NCBI GenBank assembly: GCA_040756575.1
Contig: JBFLYP010000001.1
Coordinates: 248,001 to 312,000 of the forward strand
Source: DTYU01 sp040756575
GTDB taxonomy: Bacteria > Bacillota > Desulfotomaculia > Desulfotomaculales > Ammonificaceae
Direction: 5' to 3'
DNA: 64,000 nt
This document shows, piece by piece, positions 33,883-43,657 of this stretch. Position 1 is the stretch's first letter; every line of letters begins with the position of its first letter. Below the pieces are notes generated by a model that was not told where the DNA came from, did not search any database, and saw nothing but the letters and a program-made list of their open reading frames with translations. The translations under genes and the position numbers were made by a program.

Positions 33883-35793
33883 TTAAACCCGCCTGGTTTT
33901 AATCTCTTCGAGGATCCTGTCTCGGATGAAGCCGGGAGTCATCGGGCCGAGGTCGCCCTCGGCGCGGTGGCGCACCGCGACGGTATGCTCGTTGGTTTCC
34001 CGGTCGCCGACCACCAGCATGTACGGAACCTTTTGCACCTGTGCCTCCCGGATCTTGTAGTTGACCTTCTCGTTCCGGGCATCAAGCTCCACCCGAATAC
34101 TCGCCTCTTCAAGGAAGCGGGTCACTTCGGCTGCATAAGTTACGTGACGGTCGGCGATCGGCAACACCCGCGCTTGCACCGGCGCCAGCCAGACTGGAAA
34201 GGCTCCGGCAAAGTGTTCGGTTAAGATGGCGATGAACCGCTCAAGACTGCCGAAAACCACCCGGTGGAGCATGACCGGCCGGTGCCGCTGACCGTCTTCG
34301 CCGACATAGAAAAGTTCAAACTTCTCCGGCATCAAAAAGTCGGCCTGAATGGTGCCGCACTGCCAGGTCCGTCCGAGGCAGTCCCGGAGATGGAAGTCTA
34401 TCTTCGGCCCGTAAAAGGCACCGTCCCCTTCGTTTACCTTATACGGCATGCCCCGGGCATCAAGCGCTTCCCTTAGCGCTGTTGTGGCCAGTTCCCAAAT
34501 AGCGTCGTCCCCCATCGCCTTCTCTGGTTTCGTAGAAAGCTCCACGTGGTAATCAAAGCCGAATACCGAACGGTAGAAGTATTCCACAATGTCTATAATC
34601 GCGAGTATCTCCGTTTTCACCTGGTCCTGCCGGCAAAAGATATGGGCATCGTCTTGGGTAAATGACCGCGCCCGCATTAGTCCGTGCAACACTCCCGACA
34701 GCTCATGGCGGTGGACAAGCCCCATCTCCGCCATCCGGATCGGAAGCTCGCGATAGGAGTGAACCCGCCGCTGGTAAAGCAAAATGCAGCCCGGACAGTT
34801 CATCGGCTTTATCGCGTACGGCTGCTCGTCAATAGTAGTGAAGTACATGTTCTCCTTGTAGTGGTCCCAGTGCCCGGAACGTTCCCACAGCTCCCGCCGC
34901 AGGAGGATGGGGGTCTTGATTTCCAGGTATCCCCGGCGGCGGTGTTCTTCCCGCCAGAAGGACTCGAGTTCGTTGCGCAGGACCATTCCCTTCGGGTGGA
35001 AAAACGGGAATCCCGCGCCCTCTTCCCGCACGCTGAAGAGATCGAGTTCTGCGCCGAGACGGCGGTGGTCACGGCGCTTGGCCTCTTCGAGCCGGTCCAG
35101 GTGTTCCTCTAAGAGGGACCTCTTGGGAAAGGAGGTCCCATAGATCCGCTGGAGCATCTTGTTGCGTTCGTCCCCGCGCCAGTAAGCGCCGGCCACGCTC
35201 AAGAGCTTGATCGCTTTGATATAGCCGGTTGACGGTACATGAGGCCCCGCGCACAGGTCAACGAATTCCCCCTGACGGTAACAGGAAATTACCGATTCCG
35301 GCGGGAGGTCGTCGATAATCTCTACTTTATAACTCTCGCCCGCCGCGTCGAACAGCGCCCGCGCCTCCTCCCGAGAGAGCTCGAAGCGGGTAAGCGGCAG
35401 GTCCGCTTCGATTATCCGCTCCATTTCTGCCTCGATGCGCGCAAGGTCATCGGGGGTAAACGGTTCCGGTACGTCGAAATCGTAATAGAAACCGTCGCTG
35501 ATTGCGGGGCCGATCGCCAGTTTGGCCGCGGGGTAAAGCCGTTTTACCGCCTGGGCAAGAATGTGGGCCGAACTGTGCCGGTAAACATCACGCCCGTTTT
35601 CATCGTCGAACGTCAAAAACTCTATCCGGGCTTCTTGCGGCAGCGGGGTTGCAAGGTCGACCACCTTGCCGTCCACCCGTGCAACCAGCGCTTCCTTCTG
35701 CAGCCTCCTGCCGAGTTCCTTAAGCACGTCTGCTGCAGTCGCACCGTCTGAAAAACTGCGCTTGCTGCCGTCAGGAAAAACAACTGAAACCAT
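33883..35793 (-). CDS. thrS: Threonyl-tRNA synthetase
   Basis: 636 aa. An N-terminal TGS domain (VVFPDGSKRSFSDGATAADVL), an editing domain with HSSAHILAQAVKRLYP and the later Cys/His site (YRQGEFVDLCAGPHVP), the class II core (PMNCPGCILLY, HRHELSGVLHGLMRARSFTQDDAHIFC, GSLERFIAILTEHFAGAFPVWLAP) and the anticodon-binding domain. Preceded by a T-box leader. Confidence 0.98.
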   Translation of the reverse strand: MVSVVFPDGSKRSFSDGATAADVLKELGRRLQKEALVARVDGKVVDLATPLPQEARIEFLTFDDENGRDVYRHSSAHILAQAVKRLYPAAKLAIGPAISDGFYYDFDVPEPFTPDDLARIEAEMERIIEADLPLTRFELSREEARALFDAAGESYKVEIIDDLPPESVISCYRQGEFVDLCAGPHVPSTGYIKAIKLLSVAGAYWRGDERNKMLQRIYGTSFPKRSLLEEHLDRLEEAKRRDHRRLGAELDLFSVREEGAGFPFFHPKGMVLRNELESFWREEHRRRGYLEIKTPILLRRELWERSGHWDHYKENMYFTTIDEQPYAIKPMNCPGCILLYQRRVHSYRELPIRMAEMGLVHRHELSGVLHGLMRARSFTQDDAHIFCRQDQVKTEILAIIDIVEYFYRSVFGFDYHVELSTKPEKAMGDDAIWELATTALREALDARGMPYKVNEGDGAFYGPKIDFHLRDCLGRTWQCGTIQADFLMPEKFELFYVGEDGQRHRPVMLHRVVFGSLERFIAILTEHFAGAFPVWLAPVQARVLPIADRHVTYAAEVTRFLEEASIRVELDARNEKVNYKIREAQVQKVPYMLVVGDRETNEHTVAVRHRAEGDLGPMTPGFIRDRILEEIKTRRV

Positions 35794-35890
35794 CTCAAAC
35801 AGCCCCCCTCAAGCGCCTGCTGATTCTTTGCCGATGACTTGCTGCGTAAAAGTTCCCGTGGCGGATGCTAAACGCCGCGGGATTTCAATC

Positions 35891-36230
35891 GCAGAAAAGC
35901 CCGTCCCCGCCAGGGACGGGCTTCTGTACCCGCGGTTCCACCGTTTAAAAGAAAGGATAAAGCCTTCCTTTTCCTCTCAAGATGCGGATAACGGCCGCAA
36001 CGGCCCAGCACTCCGGAGGCGCCTTTAAAATTTACCCGGCATTTGCCGGACTTATAGAAAACCTGCGCCGCTGCGTCTTTTGATTACCTGCTGAGTGCTG
36101 GGAGGCTCCGGGAACGGTAGCCGGCTGCCCGGACACTACCCAGGGAGGATTCCAGCCGCGGCATCCCTTCTATTGTGTAATCCGTTGCAGGGCTATAGCC
36201 CCTTCCTTGCGTTTACAATGTTCGTTATCC
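35891..36230 (-). promoter_or_regulatory. T-box riboswitch leader of thrS
   Basis: On the minus strand the T-box core CGGTGGAACCGCG (rc of 35931-35943) is followed by a terminator stem AAGCCCGTCCC / GGGACGGGCTT (rc of 35913-35923 and 35898-35907) and TTTT. The 5' boundary is approximate; about 290 nt upstream can form the stem I region. Uncharged tRNA-Thr would be expected to favour the antiterminator and thrS expression. Confidence 0.9.
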
Positions 36231-36262
36231 CAAATCCAACCCGCATTTACTATACTCAAAAC

Positions 36263-36874
36263 CTAAAGCCCTGTCAACCGCAGCACCAGGATCGAAACTG
36301 CCTGCACACACCCGATTAAAAACCCGAGTACCCCTCCCATAATTTCAATGTGCCGGATCTCTCGCGTAGCAACCTCAAACACAATTCTCTCCAAGTCCTC
36401 AAGGGGAAAAGCGTTCAGCTTCTCTTCGATCAGCCGGGGCAGGTTAACCTCTCGTTTTAAAACGTCACCAAACGAGTCCACCAGCCAGTCCACTACGTAT
36501 GGAAGACGCTCCCCCACCAGATCGCTCAGCGCTTCCGCAAGCGGACGCTTCACCGCCACCGGTACCCAACCCGGTATTTTTTCAAGCACCGCCTGACGGA
36601 TTGTTTCCCTGACCAGCGTCACAATCCGTTCGGGCACGTCTCGGTCTTTCAGGTGGTGCAGAATGTCGTCAAGCGACAGGAGTTCCTTTTCGATGATCCG
36701 GCTGACACTGCGCGCCAGTTCATAACGCCGTTTGGGCAGAACGCCTTGCAGGGTAAACCGCCAAAAATGATAAGGTCTATAGGGTCGAAAAAGGAGCTTT
36801 ACCGCGAGCAGGTTGGTGATCCAACCGATAAACGCCCCCACCACCGGCAAGAGAATGAGACTCACATAATGCAT
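36263..36874 (-). CDS. DUF445 family membrane protein
   Basis: 203 aa. An N-terminal membrane segment carries VGAFIGWITNLLAVKLLFRPYRP, the DUF445/YheB hallmark; a helical soluble middle and a C-terminal hydrophobic segment (GGVLGFLIGCVQAVSILVLRL) follow. Function unknown. It lies between thrS and hypE on the same strand, 15 nt after hypE. Confidence 0.85.
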   Translation of the reverse strand: MHYVSLILLPVVGAFIGWITNLLAVKLLFRPYRPYHFWRFTLQGVLPKRRYELARSVSRIIEKELLSLDDILHHLKDRDVPERIVTLVRETIRQAVLEKIPGWVPVAVKRPLAEALSDLVGERLPYVVDWLVDSFGDVLKREVNLPRLIEEKLNAFPLEDLERIVFEVATREIRHIEIMGGVLGFLIGCVQAVSILVLRLTGL

Positions 36875-36889
36875 TGTAGGGCCCGGGAC

Positions 36890-37900
36890 CTAACAGATGC
36901 GCGGCAAAGGTGCACCTGCAAGCATATCGAGGGACTTTGTGCCGCCAAAGGCCGTCTTCAGATACAGGTTCCCCTTCCCTGCGCGTACCTCGCCGACAAC
37001 CGCCGCGCTTTTACCGAGCGGGTGGGAGCGCATAACCTGTAACGCAGCTTCGACCACCGCCGGCGAAACCACCGCCATGAATTTCCCCTCGTTCGCAAGG
37101 TAAAGCGGATCAAGGCCTAAAAGCTCAGCCGCGCCTCTTACCTCGGAGCGCACGGGTACAGCCGCTTCTTCAATCGATATATCACACCCTGCGGCCATCG
37201 CTATTTCCTTCGCTGCGGTGGCCAACCCGCCGCGGGTGAGATCGCGCATAAGCTTAACCCCTGGCATAAGCCCCAACAGATCCTCAATAATGCCGTTCAG
37301 CGCCGCGCAGTCGCTCGCGATCTGGCCGGCAAACCCGAAACCTTCCCGCAGCGAAAGGACCGTCATCCCGTGCTCGCCAACACTACCGTTAATGAGAATC
37401 CTGTCCCCCGGTTCAATCCGGGCGTAGCCCAAGTCTACCCCATCCGGGATTACGCCGACGCCGGTCGTATTTATAAATATCCGGTCAAGGTTTCCACGCC
37501 CGACCACCTTGGTATCACCAGCGATTATTTCCACCTTCGCTTCCGTGCACGCGGCTGCCATCGAGGCCACAATTCTTTCGAGGTCGGCCAACGGCAGTCC
37601 CTCCTCGATCAGGAAGGAGGCCGTAAGATAAAGCGGCTTCGCGCCGGAAACCGCCAGGTCGTTTACCGTGCCGCAGACCGCAAGCTTCCCTATATCTCCA
37701 CCAGGAAAGAAGAGCGGGCTTACCACGAAGGAATCAGTGCTTACCGCCAGACGCCCGCCGTTTACGTTAAAGGCTGCGGCATCGGTAAGACTCTTAAGCG
37801 TCTGGTTAGGGAAATACCGGAGGAAAAGACCGGTGACAAGCTTGTGGGTGAGGGCCCCGCCGTCCCCGTGCGCTAAAAGTATCACATCATTCTCAGGCAT
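36890..37900 (-). CDS. hypE: Hydrogenase maturation protein HypE
   Basis: 336 aa from ATG 37900 (GGAGGCGG 9 nt upstream). The ATP-binding AIRS fold shows LAHGDGGALTHKLV and DLTRGGLATAAKEIA. The C-terminus ends PRIC, whose Cys carries the thiocarboxamide that is dehydrated to thiocyanate as the CN precursor for NiFe centres. Confidence 0.96.
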   Translation of the reverse strand: MPENDVILLAHGDGGALTHKLVTGLFLRYFPNQTLKSLTDAAAFNVNGGRLAVSTDSFVVSPLFFPGGDIGKLAVCGTVNDLAVSGAKPLYLTASFLIEEGLPLADLERIVASMAAACTEAKVEIIAGDTKVVGRGNLDRIFINTTGVGVIPDGVDLGYARIEPGDRILINGSVGEHGMTVLSLREGFGFAGQIASDCAALNGIIEDLLGLMPGVKLMRDLTRGGLATAAKEIAMAAGCDISIEEAAVPVRSEVRGAAELLGLDPLYLANEGKFMAVVSPAVVEAALQVMRSHPLGKSAAVVGEVRAGKGNLYLKTAFGGTKSLDMLAGAPLPRIC

Positions 37901-38037
37901 CTGCTTCCGCCTCCATAAACGGTTCAATGGTTAGACAGTTCAAGTTCCGCGGTGAACCATAAGCATGAGGGACCTGAAATACCAACGTGTTCAGCATCCA
38001 TAACCAGGCCGCCGCCGGTATCTTTGAGTCACGCTTT

Positions 38038-39147
38038 TCACTTCATGTCTCGCTCGAATTGGTAGTAAGCGGCGCAAGCTCCCTCAGAAGACACCATGCA
38101 CGGGCCTACCGGCCGCGTCGGCTTACAGACCTTTGCAAAGAGGCAACAATCCCGCGGCGTAAGTTTACCCTTGAGTATCTCCCCGCAGGCGCAACCGGCG
38201 GGTACACGCGGCCTTACCTCCGGCAGCGTGAAGCGCTCTGCAGCATCAAACTCCTTGAAATCAGCCCCTAAACACATCCCGCTTTGCGGAATAACGCCGA
38301 AGCCCCGCCAGGAAGCATCGCAAACGTCAAAAACTTCTGCCATTTGCTGTTGCGCTGATCGGTTACCTTCTTCGCGCACCACGCGGGTGTAACCGTTTAT
38401 TATGCCCGGTTGACCCCCGGCCATCATTTCCAGGATCAGTCTGATGGCGTCAAGGATGTCGTTTGTTTCAAAACCGGCGATTACCGAAGGCAGGCGGTAT
38501 TTTTCCAAAAACGAATAAGCCCGGCGCCCGATGATGGTGCTGACATGCCCAGGCAGGATGAAGCCGTCTATCTTCAGTTCGGGGTCGCTTAAAAGGGCTT
38601 CCATCGCTGGGGGCACCAACTTATGACTGGAAAAAACGGTAAAGTTTTTTAGGCCCCGCGCTTTGGCCTCCTTTATACTCAGCGCTACCGTCGGTGCGGT
38701 GGTCTCAAACCCTACACCCAAGAAAACCACCTGTTTTTCGGGCCGTTCCGCCGCGTATAAAACCGCATCGCGGGGCGAGTAGAAAATCCGTACGTCGGCC
38801 CCTTCAGCCCGCTCCCGCTCGAGCGAGGAACCGCTTCCCGGCACCCGCACCATATCTCCGAACGTACCGACGGTTACACCGGGCTGACGGGCGAAAGCCA
38901 CCATCCGGTCAACATCGGCGTAATCCGTTACACAAACCGGGCAGCCCGGCCCGCTCCGGAGGTCAATGTAATCGCCTAAAAGACTCCTCAGGCCCGCCCG
39001 CGAAATGGCCACGGTATGTGTACCGCAAACCTCCATTATAACCGCACGCCGCCCGAGGATTTCGGCAACCCGGGCGGCAAGAGCGCGGACTTCCTTAATC
39101 AGCACCCGTGCTATCTCGGGATCCCGGAATTTCGCTAATTCCTTCAT
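38038..39147 (-). CDS. hypD: Hydrogenase maturation protein HypD
   Basis: 369 aa. The Fe-S protein scaffold shows MEVCGTHTVAISRAGLRSLL, SGPGCPVCVTDYADVDRM, FLGVGFETTAPT and PGHVSTIIG, with the C-terminal cysteines of the 4Fe-4S site. With HypC it assembles Fe(CN)2CO. Overlaps the end of hypC. Confidence 0.97.
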   Translation of the reverse strand: MKELAKFRDPEIARVLIKEVRALAARVAEILGRRAVIMEVCGTHTVAISRAGLRSLLGDYIDLRSGPGCPVCVTDYADVDRMVAFARQPGVTVGTFGDMVRVPGSGSSLERERAEGADVRIFYSPRDAVLYAAERPEKQVVFLGVGFETTAPTVALSIKEAKARGLKNFTVFSSHKLVPPAMEALLSDPELKIDGFILPGHVSTIIGRRAYSFLEKYRLPSVIAGFETNDILDAIRLILEMMAGGQPGIINGYTRVVREEGNRSAQQQMAEVFDVCDASWRGFGVIPQSGMCLGADFKEFDAAERFTLPEVRPRVPAGCACGEILKGKLTPRDCCLFAKVCKPTRPVGPCMVSSEGACAAYYQFERDMK

Positions 39148-39364
39148 GAGCCAGCAACTCCTCCCACAGCTTGATCCGCTCCTGGGCTTCTTCCATATTT
39201 ACTTTTTCAATGGCGTACCCCGTATGCACTATTACATACTCGCCGAGGCTCACTTCGCCGACCAGCAACGTGCTGACCTGCTGCCGGATTCCGAAAGCCT
39301 CAATTACCGCTGCGGTCTCCTCCGGCATCACTTCAACAACCTTGCCCGGAATACCTAAACACAT
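39095..39364 (-). CDS. hypC: Hydrogenase maturation chaperone HypC
   Basis: 89 aa from ATG 39364, with GGAGGTG 8 nt upstream. Begins MCLGIPGKVVEV; Cys2 binds the Fe moiety. The start overlaps the end of hypF by 10 nt, and its end overlaps hypD by about 50 nt. Confidence 0.96.
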   Translation of the reverse strand: MCLGIPGKVVEVMPEETAAVIEAFGIRQQVSTLLVGEVSLGEYVIVHTGYAIEKVNMEEAQERIKLWEELLAHEGISEIPGSRDSTGAD

Positions 39365-41673
39365 TCTCCACACCTCCTGTGTGTTATCACGGCCTGTCCC
39401 AAGGATAAACCGCCGTCGTTCGCAGGTACTTGACGGTGGAAAAGTACCTCAAAACCCTCCCGCGCCAAATCTTCTTTACCTACCTCAAAGAGGTACCGGT
39501 TCTGCCAAGTACCGCCGCTCAGCGCCACACTCTTCAGACCCGTCTTGGATGATACCCTCTTGACTGCATCCACAATGATGGCGAGAACCGTGTTATGAAA
39601 ACGGGTGCTGATGACCGCCCGGTCTACCCCGTTTTGCAGGTCCTCCACTACCCCGGTTATGATGCCGGCCGGGGAGATTACCTCACCCTCGAAAGAATAC
39701 CCGTAAGGGGGCAGCTTTCTGCCCTCTGCCGGGCGGAGCGCTACCTCGCCGAGCTCAATTGCAGCCTGACCCTCATACGTGGCTTCCAGGCAAATGCCTA
39801 AAATTGCGGATACAGCGTCGAAAAGCCGCCCGGCGCCGCAAGACAGGGGCGAATTAAAGCGTCTTTTAACGAGATATTCTACAACCTCCAACTCCCTTTC
39901 CTTCCCCTTGAACAGCTTCATCGCCACCTGCATCCCGGCGTCGCCGAGGAAATTCAGCAGGTAGGATACCGCCACCCGCCACGGCTGCCTGATGCCTTGC
40001 TCTCCGCCGGGCAGCGGCGTGTATGCAAGATGGTAATGCCGCACGAAATCTCTGTAATCACCGGTAAGTATTTCAAATCCCCACAGGTTGGCGTCTTCTC
40101 CGTAACCGGTCCCATCGAGAATCGCTCCTATCGCCTCCGAATCAACACCGTTATCCGCAAGGCAGGACGCCAGGTGAGCGTGGTGGTGTTGAATGCCGAA
40201 TCTAAGCCGTGCCGGTAAACTTTCTGCGATTCGCGAAGACCGGTACCCTGGATGGAGATCATAACCCACAACCTCCGGTTCAACTCCCAAAAGGCGCTGG
40301 AAATTGACTAGGCTGGAAAATAGGTTTTCCTCCCCTTCCAGGCTGTCCAGTTCCCCAATATGCTGGCTAAGAAACGCCTGCCCTTTCTTGAGCAGACAAA
40401 AAGTGTTCTTCATTTCCCCGCCGATACCCAATACCACCGGCCCGTTGCCTGCAGGAACTGCCAAGGGCCGCGGAACGTAACCCCGGGACCGGCGGAAAAG
40501 CTGCACTTCGCCGGCAGTAACCGTTGCCAGCGAGTCGTCACACCGGTTCACAATCGGCCTGTTATGCAACAGATAGTAATCGGGAATACCCCCGAGTTCT
40601 TGGTACACCCGTTCGTTATCCTTACAAAGCGGCAGGTCACTGTAGTTGCCGCTCGTCATCACCAGGATACTGAACGGCCCCTCAAAAAGCAACAGATGCA
40701 ACGGCGTATAAGGGAGCATAACCCCCAGCGTTTTCAGCCCCGGTGCTAATTCTTCCGGAAGCGTTACGTCCGGCCTCCTGTTCAGAATCACGATGGGCGC
40801 TTGCAGCGAAGTAAGGAGTTCCTCTTCCGCCTCGCTAACAAAACAGTATCGTTTCACCGAAGCCAGGTCCCGACACATCACAGCAAAAGGCTTGTGGCTC
40901 CGTCCTTTACGCTGCCGTAAGACCTTTAATGCCTCCCGGTTCAAGGCATCGCAGCAGAGGTGAAATCCGCCCAAGCCTTTCAGCGCTAAAATCTTCCCCT
41001 CGCCTAATATCCGCCAGCAGGCCTCCCGCCAGTCCCCCGGGACGGGTCGGCCGTCGGCATCCCGCAACTCCACCTGGGGCCCGCAAACCGGGCAGGCAAC
41101 CGGTTGTGCATGGAAACGCCTGTCCGCCGGGTCCTCATACTCCCGCGCACAGTCCGGGCACATCGCAAAGCCGGCCATAGAGGTCTTTTTCCGGTCATAC
41201 GGCACTTCGGTAACAATCGTAAAACGCGGCCCGCAATTCGTACAGTTGGTAAAGGGGTAGTGGTAGTGCCTGTCCTGCGGGTCAAAACTCTCCCGCGCGC
41301 AATCCGGACAAAGCGCCACGTCTGGCGGCACCAGCGCCTCCTTTTCCTCTTGGTCTGCGCTATGACTTATCTCAAACCGGGTATATCCAGCCGGAACCAG
41401 TTCTTCCCGGTTAATTGATACAATCCGCGCCAGCCGTGGCGGCCGCTTTTCAAGAGCCTCAAGCAAACCCTCTACTTTCGGCCGCTCCCCTTCGGCCTCG
41501 ATAACCACTCCCCGGGCGTCGTTCAACACGAATCCGGTAAGACCGAGTGAACGCGCGAGATTATAAACAAAGGGCCTGAAACCTACTCCCTGGACGGTTC
41601 CTTTAACGGTTACTCGGCAGCGGACCTTGTCCCCTGCTTCTGTAAAATCAGCTCTTCCAACCATCTGCACCAC
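39355..41673 (-). CDS. hypF: Carbamoyltransferase HypF
   Basis: 772 aa. N-terminal acylphosphatase (VKGTVQGVGFRPFVYNLA), two zinc fingers (CPDCARESFDPQ, CTNCGPRF, CPDCAREYEDP, CPVCGP), a YrdC-like domain and a Kae1-like C-terminal domain (HHHAHLASCLADN). Makes the carbamoyl group transferred to HypE. The exact start is uncertain (GTG 41673 or ATG two to three codons on); it lies inside the end of hypB. Confidence 0.96.
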   Translation of the reverse strand: MVQMVGRADFTEAGDKVRCRVTVKGTVQGVGFRPFVYNLARSLGLTGFVLNDARGVVIEAEGERPKVEGLLEALEKRPPRLARIVSINREELVPAGYTRFEISHSADQEEKEALVPPDVALCPDCARESFDPQDRHYHYPFTNCTNCGPRFTIVTEVPYDRKKTSMAGFAMCPDCAREYEDPADRRFHAQPVACPVCGPQVELRDADGRPVPGDWREACWRILGEGKILALKGLGGFHLCCDALNREALKVLRQRKGRSHKPFAVMCRDLASVKRYCFVSEAEEELLTSLQAPIVILNRRPDVTLPEELAPGLKTLGVMLPYTPLHLLLFEGPFSILVMTSGNYSDLPLCKDNERVYQELGGIPDYYLLHNRPIVNRCDDSLATVTAGEVQLFRRSRGYVPRPLAVPAGNGPVVLGIGGEMKNTFCLLKKGQAFLSQHIGELDSLEGEENLFSSLVNFQRLLGVEPEVVGYDLHPGYRSSRIAESLPARLRFGIQHHHAHLASCLADNGVDSEAIGAILDGTGYGEDANLWGFEILTGDYRDFVRHYHLAYTPLPGGEQGIRQPWRVAVSYLLNFLGDAGMQVAMKLFKGKERELEVVEYLVKRRFNSPLSCGAGRLFDAVSAILGICLEATYEGQAAIELGEVALRPAEGRKLPPYGYSFEGEVISPAGIITGVVEDLQNGVDRAVISTRFHNTVLAIIVDAVKRVSSKTGLKSVALSGGTWQNRYLFEVGKEDLAREGFEVLFHRQVPANDGGLSLGQAVITHRRCGECV

Positions 41674-42296
41674 TCGTCTATCCCTTCCCCGGTCCTGGCT
41701 GAAACAACAAGGACTTCTATTTCGGGATTTATTGCTTTTAAGTCGTTGGTGACGGCTCCCAAATCAAAGTCGGTATAAGGAAGGAGGTCGGACTTATTAA
41801 TTACCACCGCACGCGCCTCCCGAAAGACCAACGGGTACTTCGCCGGTTTATCCCCGCCCTCTGCTACACTCAATAGCGCCACTTTGAGGTCCTCACCCAG
41901 ATCAAACTCGGCAGGGCAAACCAGGTTGCCCACATTCTCGATAAAAAGCAGATCGTAACGGCTTTCTTCCAGTTCTTCCAGCGCACGCGCAATCATAGGC
42001 GCATCGAGGTGGCAGATACCGGCGGTGTTTATCTGGACGACCTCAATCCCTTGCCCGGCTATCCGCTCGGCATCCCGGGTGGTGTAGATGTCACCTTCGA
42101 TCACACCGATCTTGTACTTCCCCCGCAGCCGCCTCAGCGTCTGTTCGAGCAGCGTGGTCTTACCCGCACCCGGCGAACTCACCAGGTTGATCGTAAAAGT
42201 CCCGGATGCCTTGAAACGGTTCCTGTTCTCTTGCGCCACCCGCTCGTTAGCCTGTAGGAGGCGCTGTCCCATTACGACCTTCAGCCCCATCTTCAT
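41610..42296 (-). CDS. hypB: Hydrogenase nickel insertion GTPase HypB
   Basis: 228 aa. P-loop SSPGAGKTTLLEQTL, GDIYTTRDAERI, FIENVGNLVCPAEFDLGE and NKSDLLPY. No His-rich nickel-storage stretch at the N-terminus. Works with HypA in Ni delivery. Its start overlaps the end of hypA. Confidence 0.96.
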   Translation of the reverse strand: MKMGLKVVMGQRLLQANERVAQENRNRFKASGTFTINLVSSPGAGKTTLLEQTLRRLRGKYKIGVIEGDIYTTRDAERIAGQGIEVVQINTAGICHLDAPMIARALEELEESRYDLLFIENVGNLVCPAEFDLGEDLKVALLSVAEGGDKPAKYPLVFREARAVVINKSDLLPYTDFDLGAVTNDLKAINPEIEVLVVSARTGEGIDEWCRWLEELILQKQGTRSAAE

Positions 42297-42639
42297 CCTC
42301 CCCGGTATCGCCCTCGTAATTTGCCACGTAAAGCTCCTCCCCGGATACGATCTTGTTCGTCCCGCCGCACTGACAAAAGTACTGGGCGTATTCCGGACTT
42401 GAAGTATTCCCGCACTTCTGACAGCACATCACCAAAGGACGCTCTTCTATCTCGAGCCTCGCCCCCTCAAAGATCGTTCCGGGGCTTAGCGCTTCAAAAG
42501 CAAACCGCAAGAGCTCCGGCTGCGCTAAAATTAGTTTACCAACAACTAATTTAATGCTCAACACCCGCACTATATTATTTTTTTCCGCGCTTTCCTTAAC
42601 CAGGCTCATCATCGAGTCGATAAGGCCGAGTTCGTGCAT
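42247..42639 (-). CDS. hypA: Hydrogenase nickel metallochaperone HypA
   Basis: 130 aa. Begins MHELGLIDSMM with the nickel-binding MHE motif; the zinc site is CQKC plus CQC. The tail after LYVANYE is acidic and low-complexity, and overlaps hypB. First gene of hypABFCDE. The 193-nt gap to the PHP gene contains a small ATCCCGG hairpin (42716-42734). Confidence 0.95.
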   Translation of the reverse strand: MHELGLIDSMMSLVKESAEKNNIVRVLSIKLVVGKLILAQPELLRFAFEALSPGTIFEGARLEIEERPLVMCCQKCGNTSSPEYAQYFCQCGGTNKIVSGEELYVANYEGDTGEDEDGAEGRNGTAPPTG

Positions 42640-42832
42640 AAATCCCCCGTAAAAACAAAAAACTTAAACCCTACCGGATTAGTTTCGACACCTCTTAACG
42701 CTTTTCCTTCTTTATATCCCGGACAGGCCGGGATTTGAGTATATCTTTCCCGGCAGAAGCTTCAGCGCAGCCGCCGGGAAGAAGCTCAGAGCGGCGATAA
42801 CCTTCGGCCCCGCCGGCGCCGTTAATGCAACC

Positions 42833-43651
42833 TTACCCCAGCGGAAGAAAGGTCCGGCGCCGTTTTTCAAAGACCGCCACCTCGCGGTAACCCACCTTAC
42901 GTAAAAGCGCTTCCGCCCGATCAAAGTCCCGGCCGACGTCTTCCGGCCGGTGTGCATCCGAGCCAAGCGTAACCGGAACTTCATACCGGTAACAAAGTTC
43001 CAAGAACGCAGGGGCAGGGTAGATCTCCTCCACCGGCTGTCTCAGCCCCGCTGTGTTTACCTCTACCACCAGGCCCGCGGCCGCTATAACCCTAACCGTT
43101 TCTTCGTACAGGCTATGGATGTTCCCACGCGGACGGTAACCGAACTTCTTGAGCAGATCAGGGTGAGCCACCACGTCAAAAAGACCGGTGGTCGCCATTT
43201 GCCGGATTAGCCCGAAGTACTCCACGTATAGGGCGTCAATATCCCGTTCGGAATATCCCTGCACCTCCGAAGGATTATCAAATCCCCAACCGCTAAGGTA
43301 GTGTACCGAACCGAGAACATAATCGAACGGGTAGCGATCGAGGATCGCCTCAAGCTTTTTTTCCTGCCCCGGAGAATAGTCGGCTTCTATGCCCAGCCTG
43401 ACCGATATCTCCTTTGAAGCCGCAGCGGCTCCCTCGACTTCCCTGACGTAAGCTTCAAGTTCCTGCTCGGTCATGGCCAGGCCGGGGTCACGCCGGTGGG
43501 GAGGCAGGAAGTACTGCGGGATGTGGTCTGCAAAACCTATCTCCCGCAGACCTCTTATCTCGGCAAACCGGACGTATTCCGCAAGCCGGCCGGTTGCATG
43601 CCCACAGCGCCGCGTGTGGAGGTGATAATCCACCAGCACTTTACCCCTCAC
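42833..43651 (-). CDS. PHP-domain phosphatase, histidinol-phosphatase (HisJ/HisK) family
   Basis: 272 aa. Metal-binding PHP motifs: DYHLHTRRCGHATG, GIEADYSPG, GSVHYLSG, VAHPDLLKKFG and TLGSDAHRPEDVG. Probably hydrolyses histidinol phosphate, though no his genes are adjacent. GTG at 43651 is preferred because the GGAGGAG of R1 copy B1 is then 6 nt upstream, while ATG 43657 abuts it. Confidence 0.85.
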   Translation of the reverse strand: MRGKVLVDYHLHTRRCGHATGRLAEYVRFAEIRGLREIGFADHIPQYFLPPHRRDPGLAMTEQELEAYVREVEGAAAASKEISVRLGIEADYSPGQEKKLEAILDRYPFDYVLGSVHYLSGWGFDNPSEVQGYSERDIDALYVEYFGLIRQMATTGLFDVVAHPDLLKKFGYRPRGNIHSLYEETVRVIAAAGLVVEVNTAGLRQPVEEIYPAPAFLELCYRYEVPVTLGSDAHRPEDVGRDFDRAEALLRKVGYREVAVFEKRRRTFLPLG

Positions 43652-43657
43652 CGGCAT

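Noticed and set aside
35239..35751. 170-codon plus-strand ORF opposite thrS
   Set aside because: Antisense shadow of a well-conserved synthetase region.
42716..42734. ATCCCGG hairpin after the PHP gene as a terminator
   Set aside because: No T tract follows on the minus strand.
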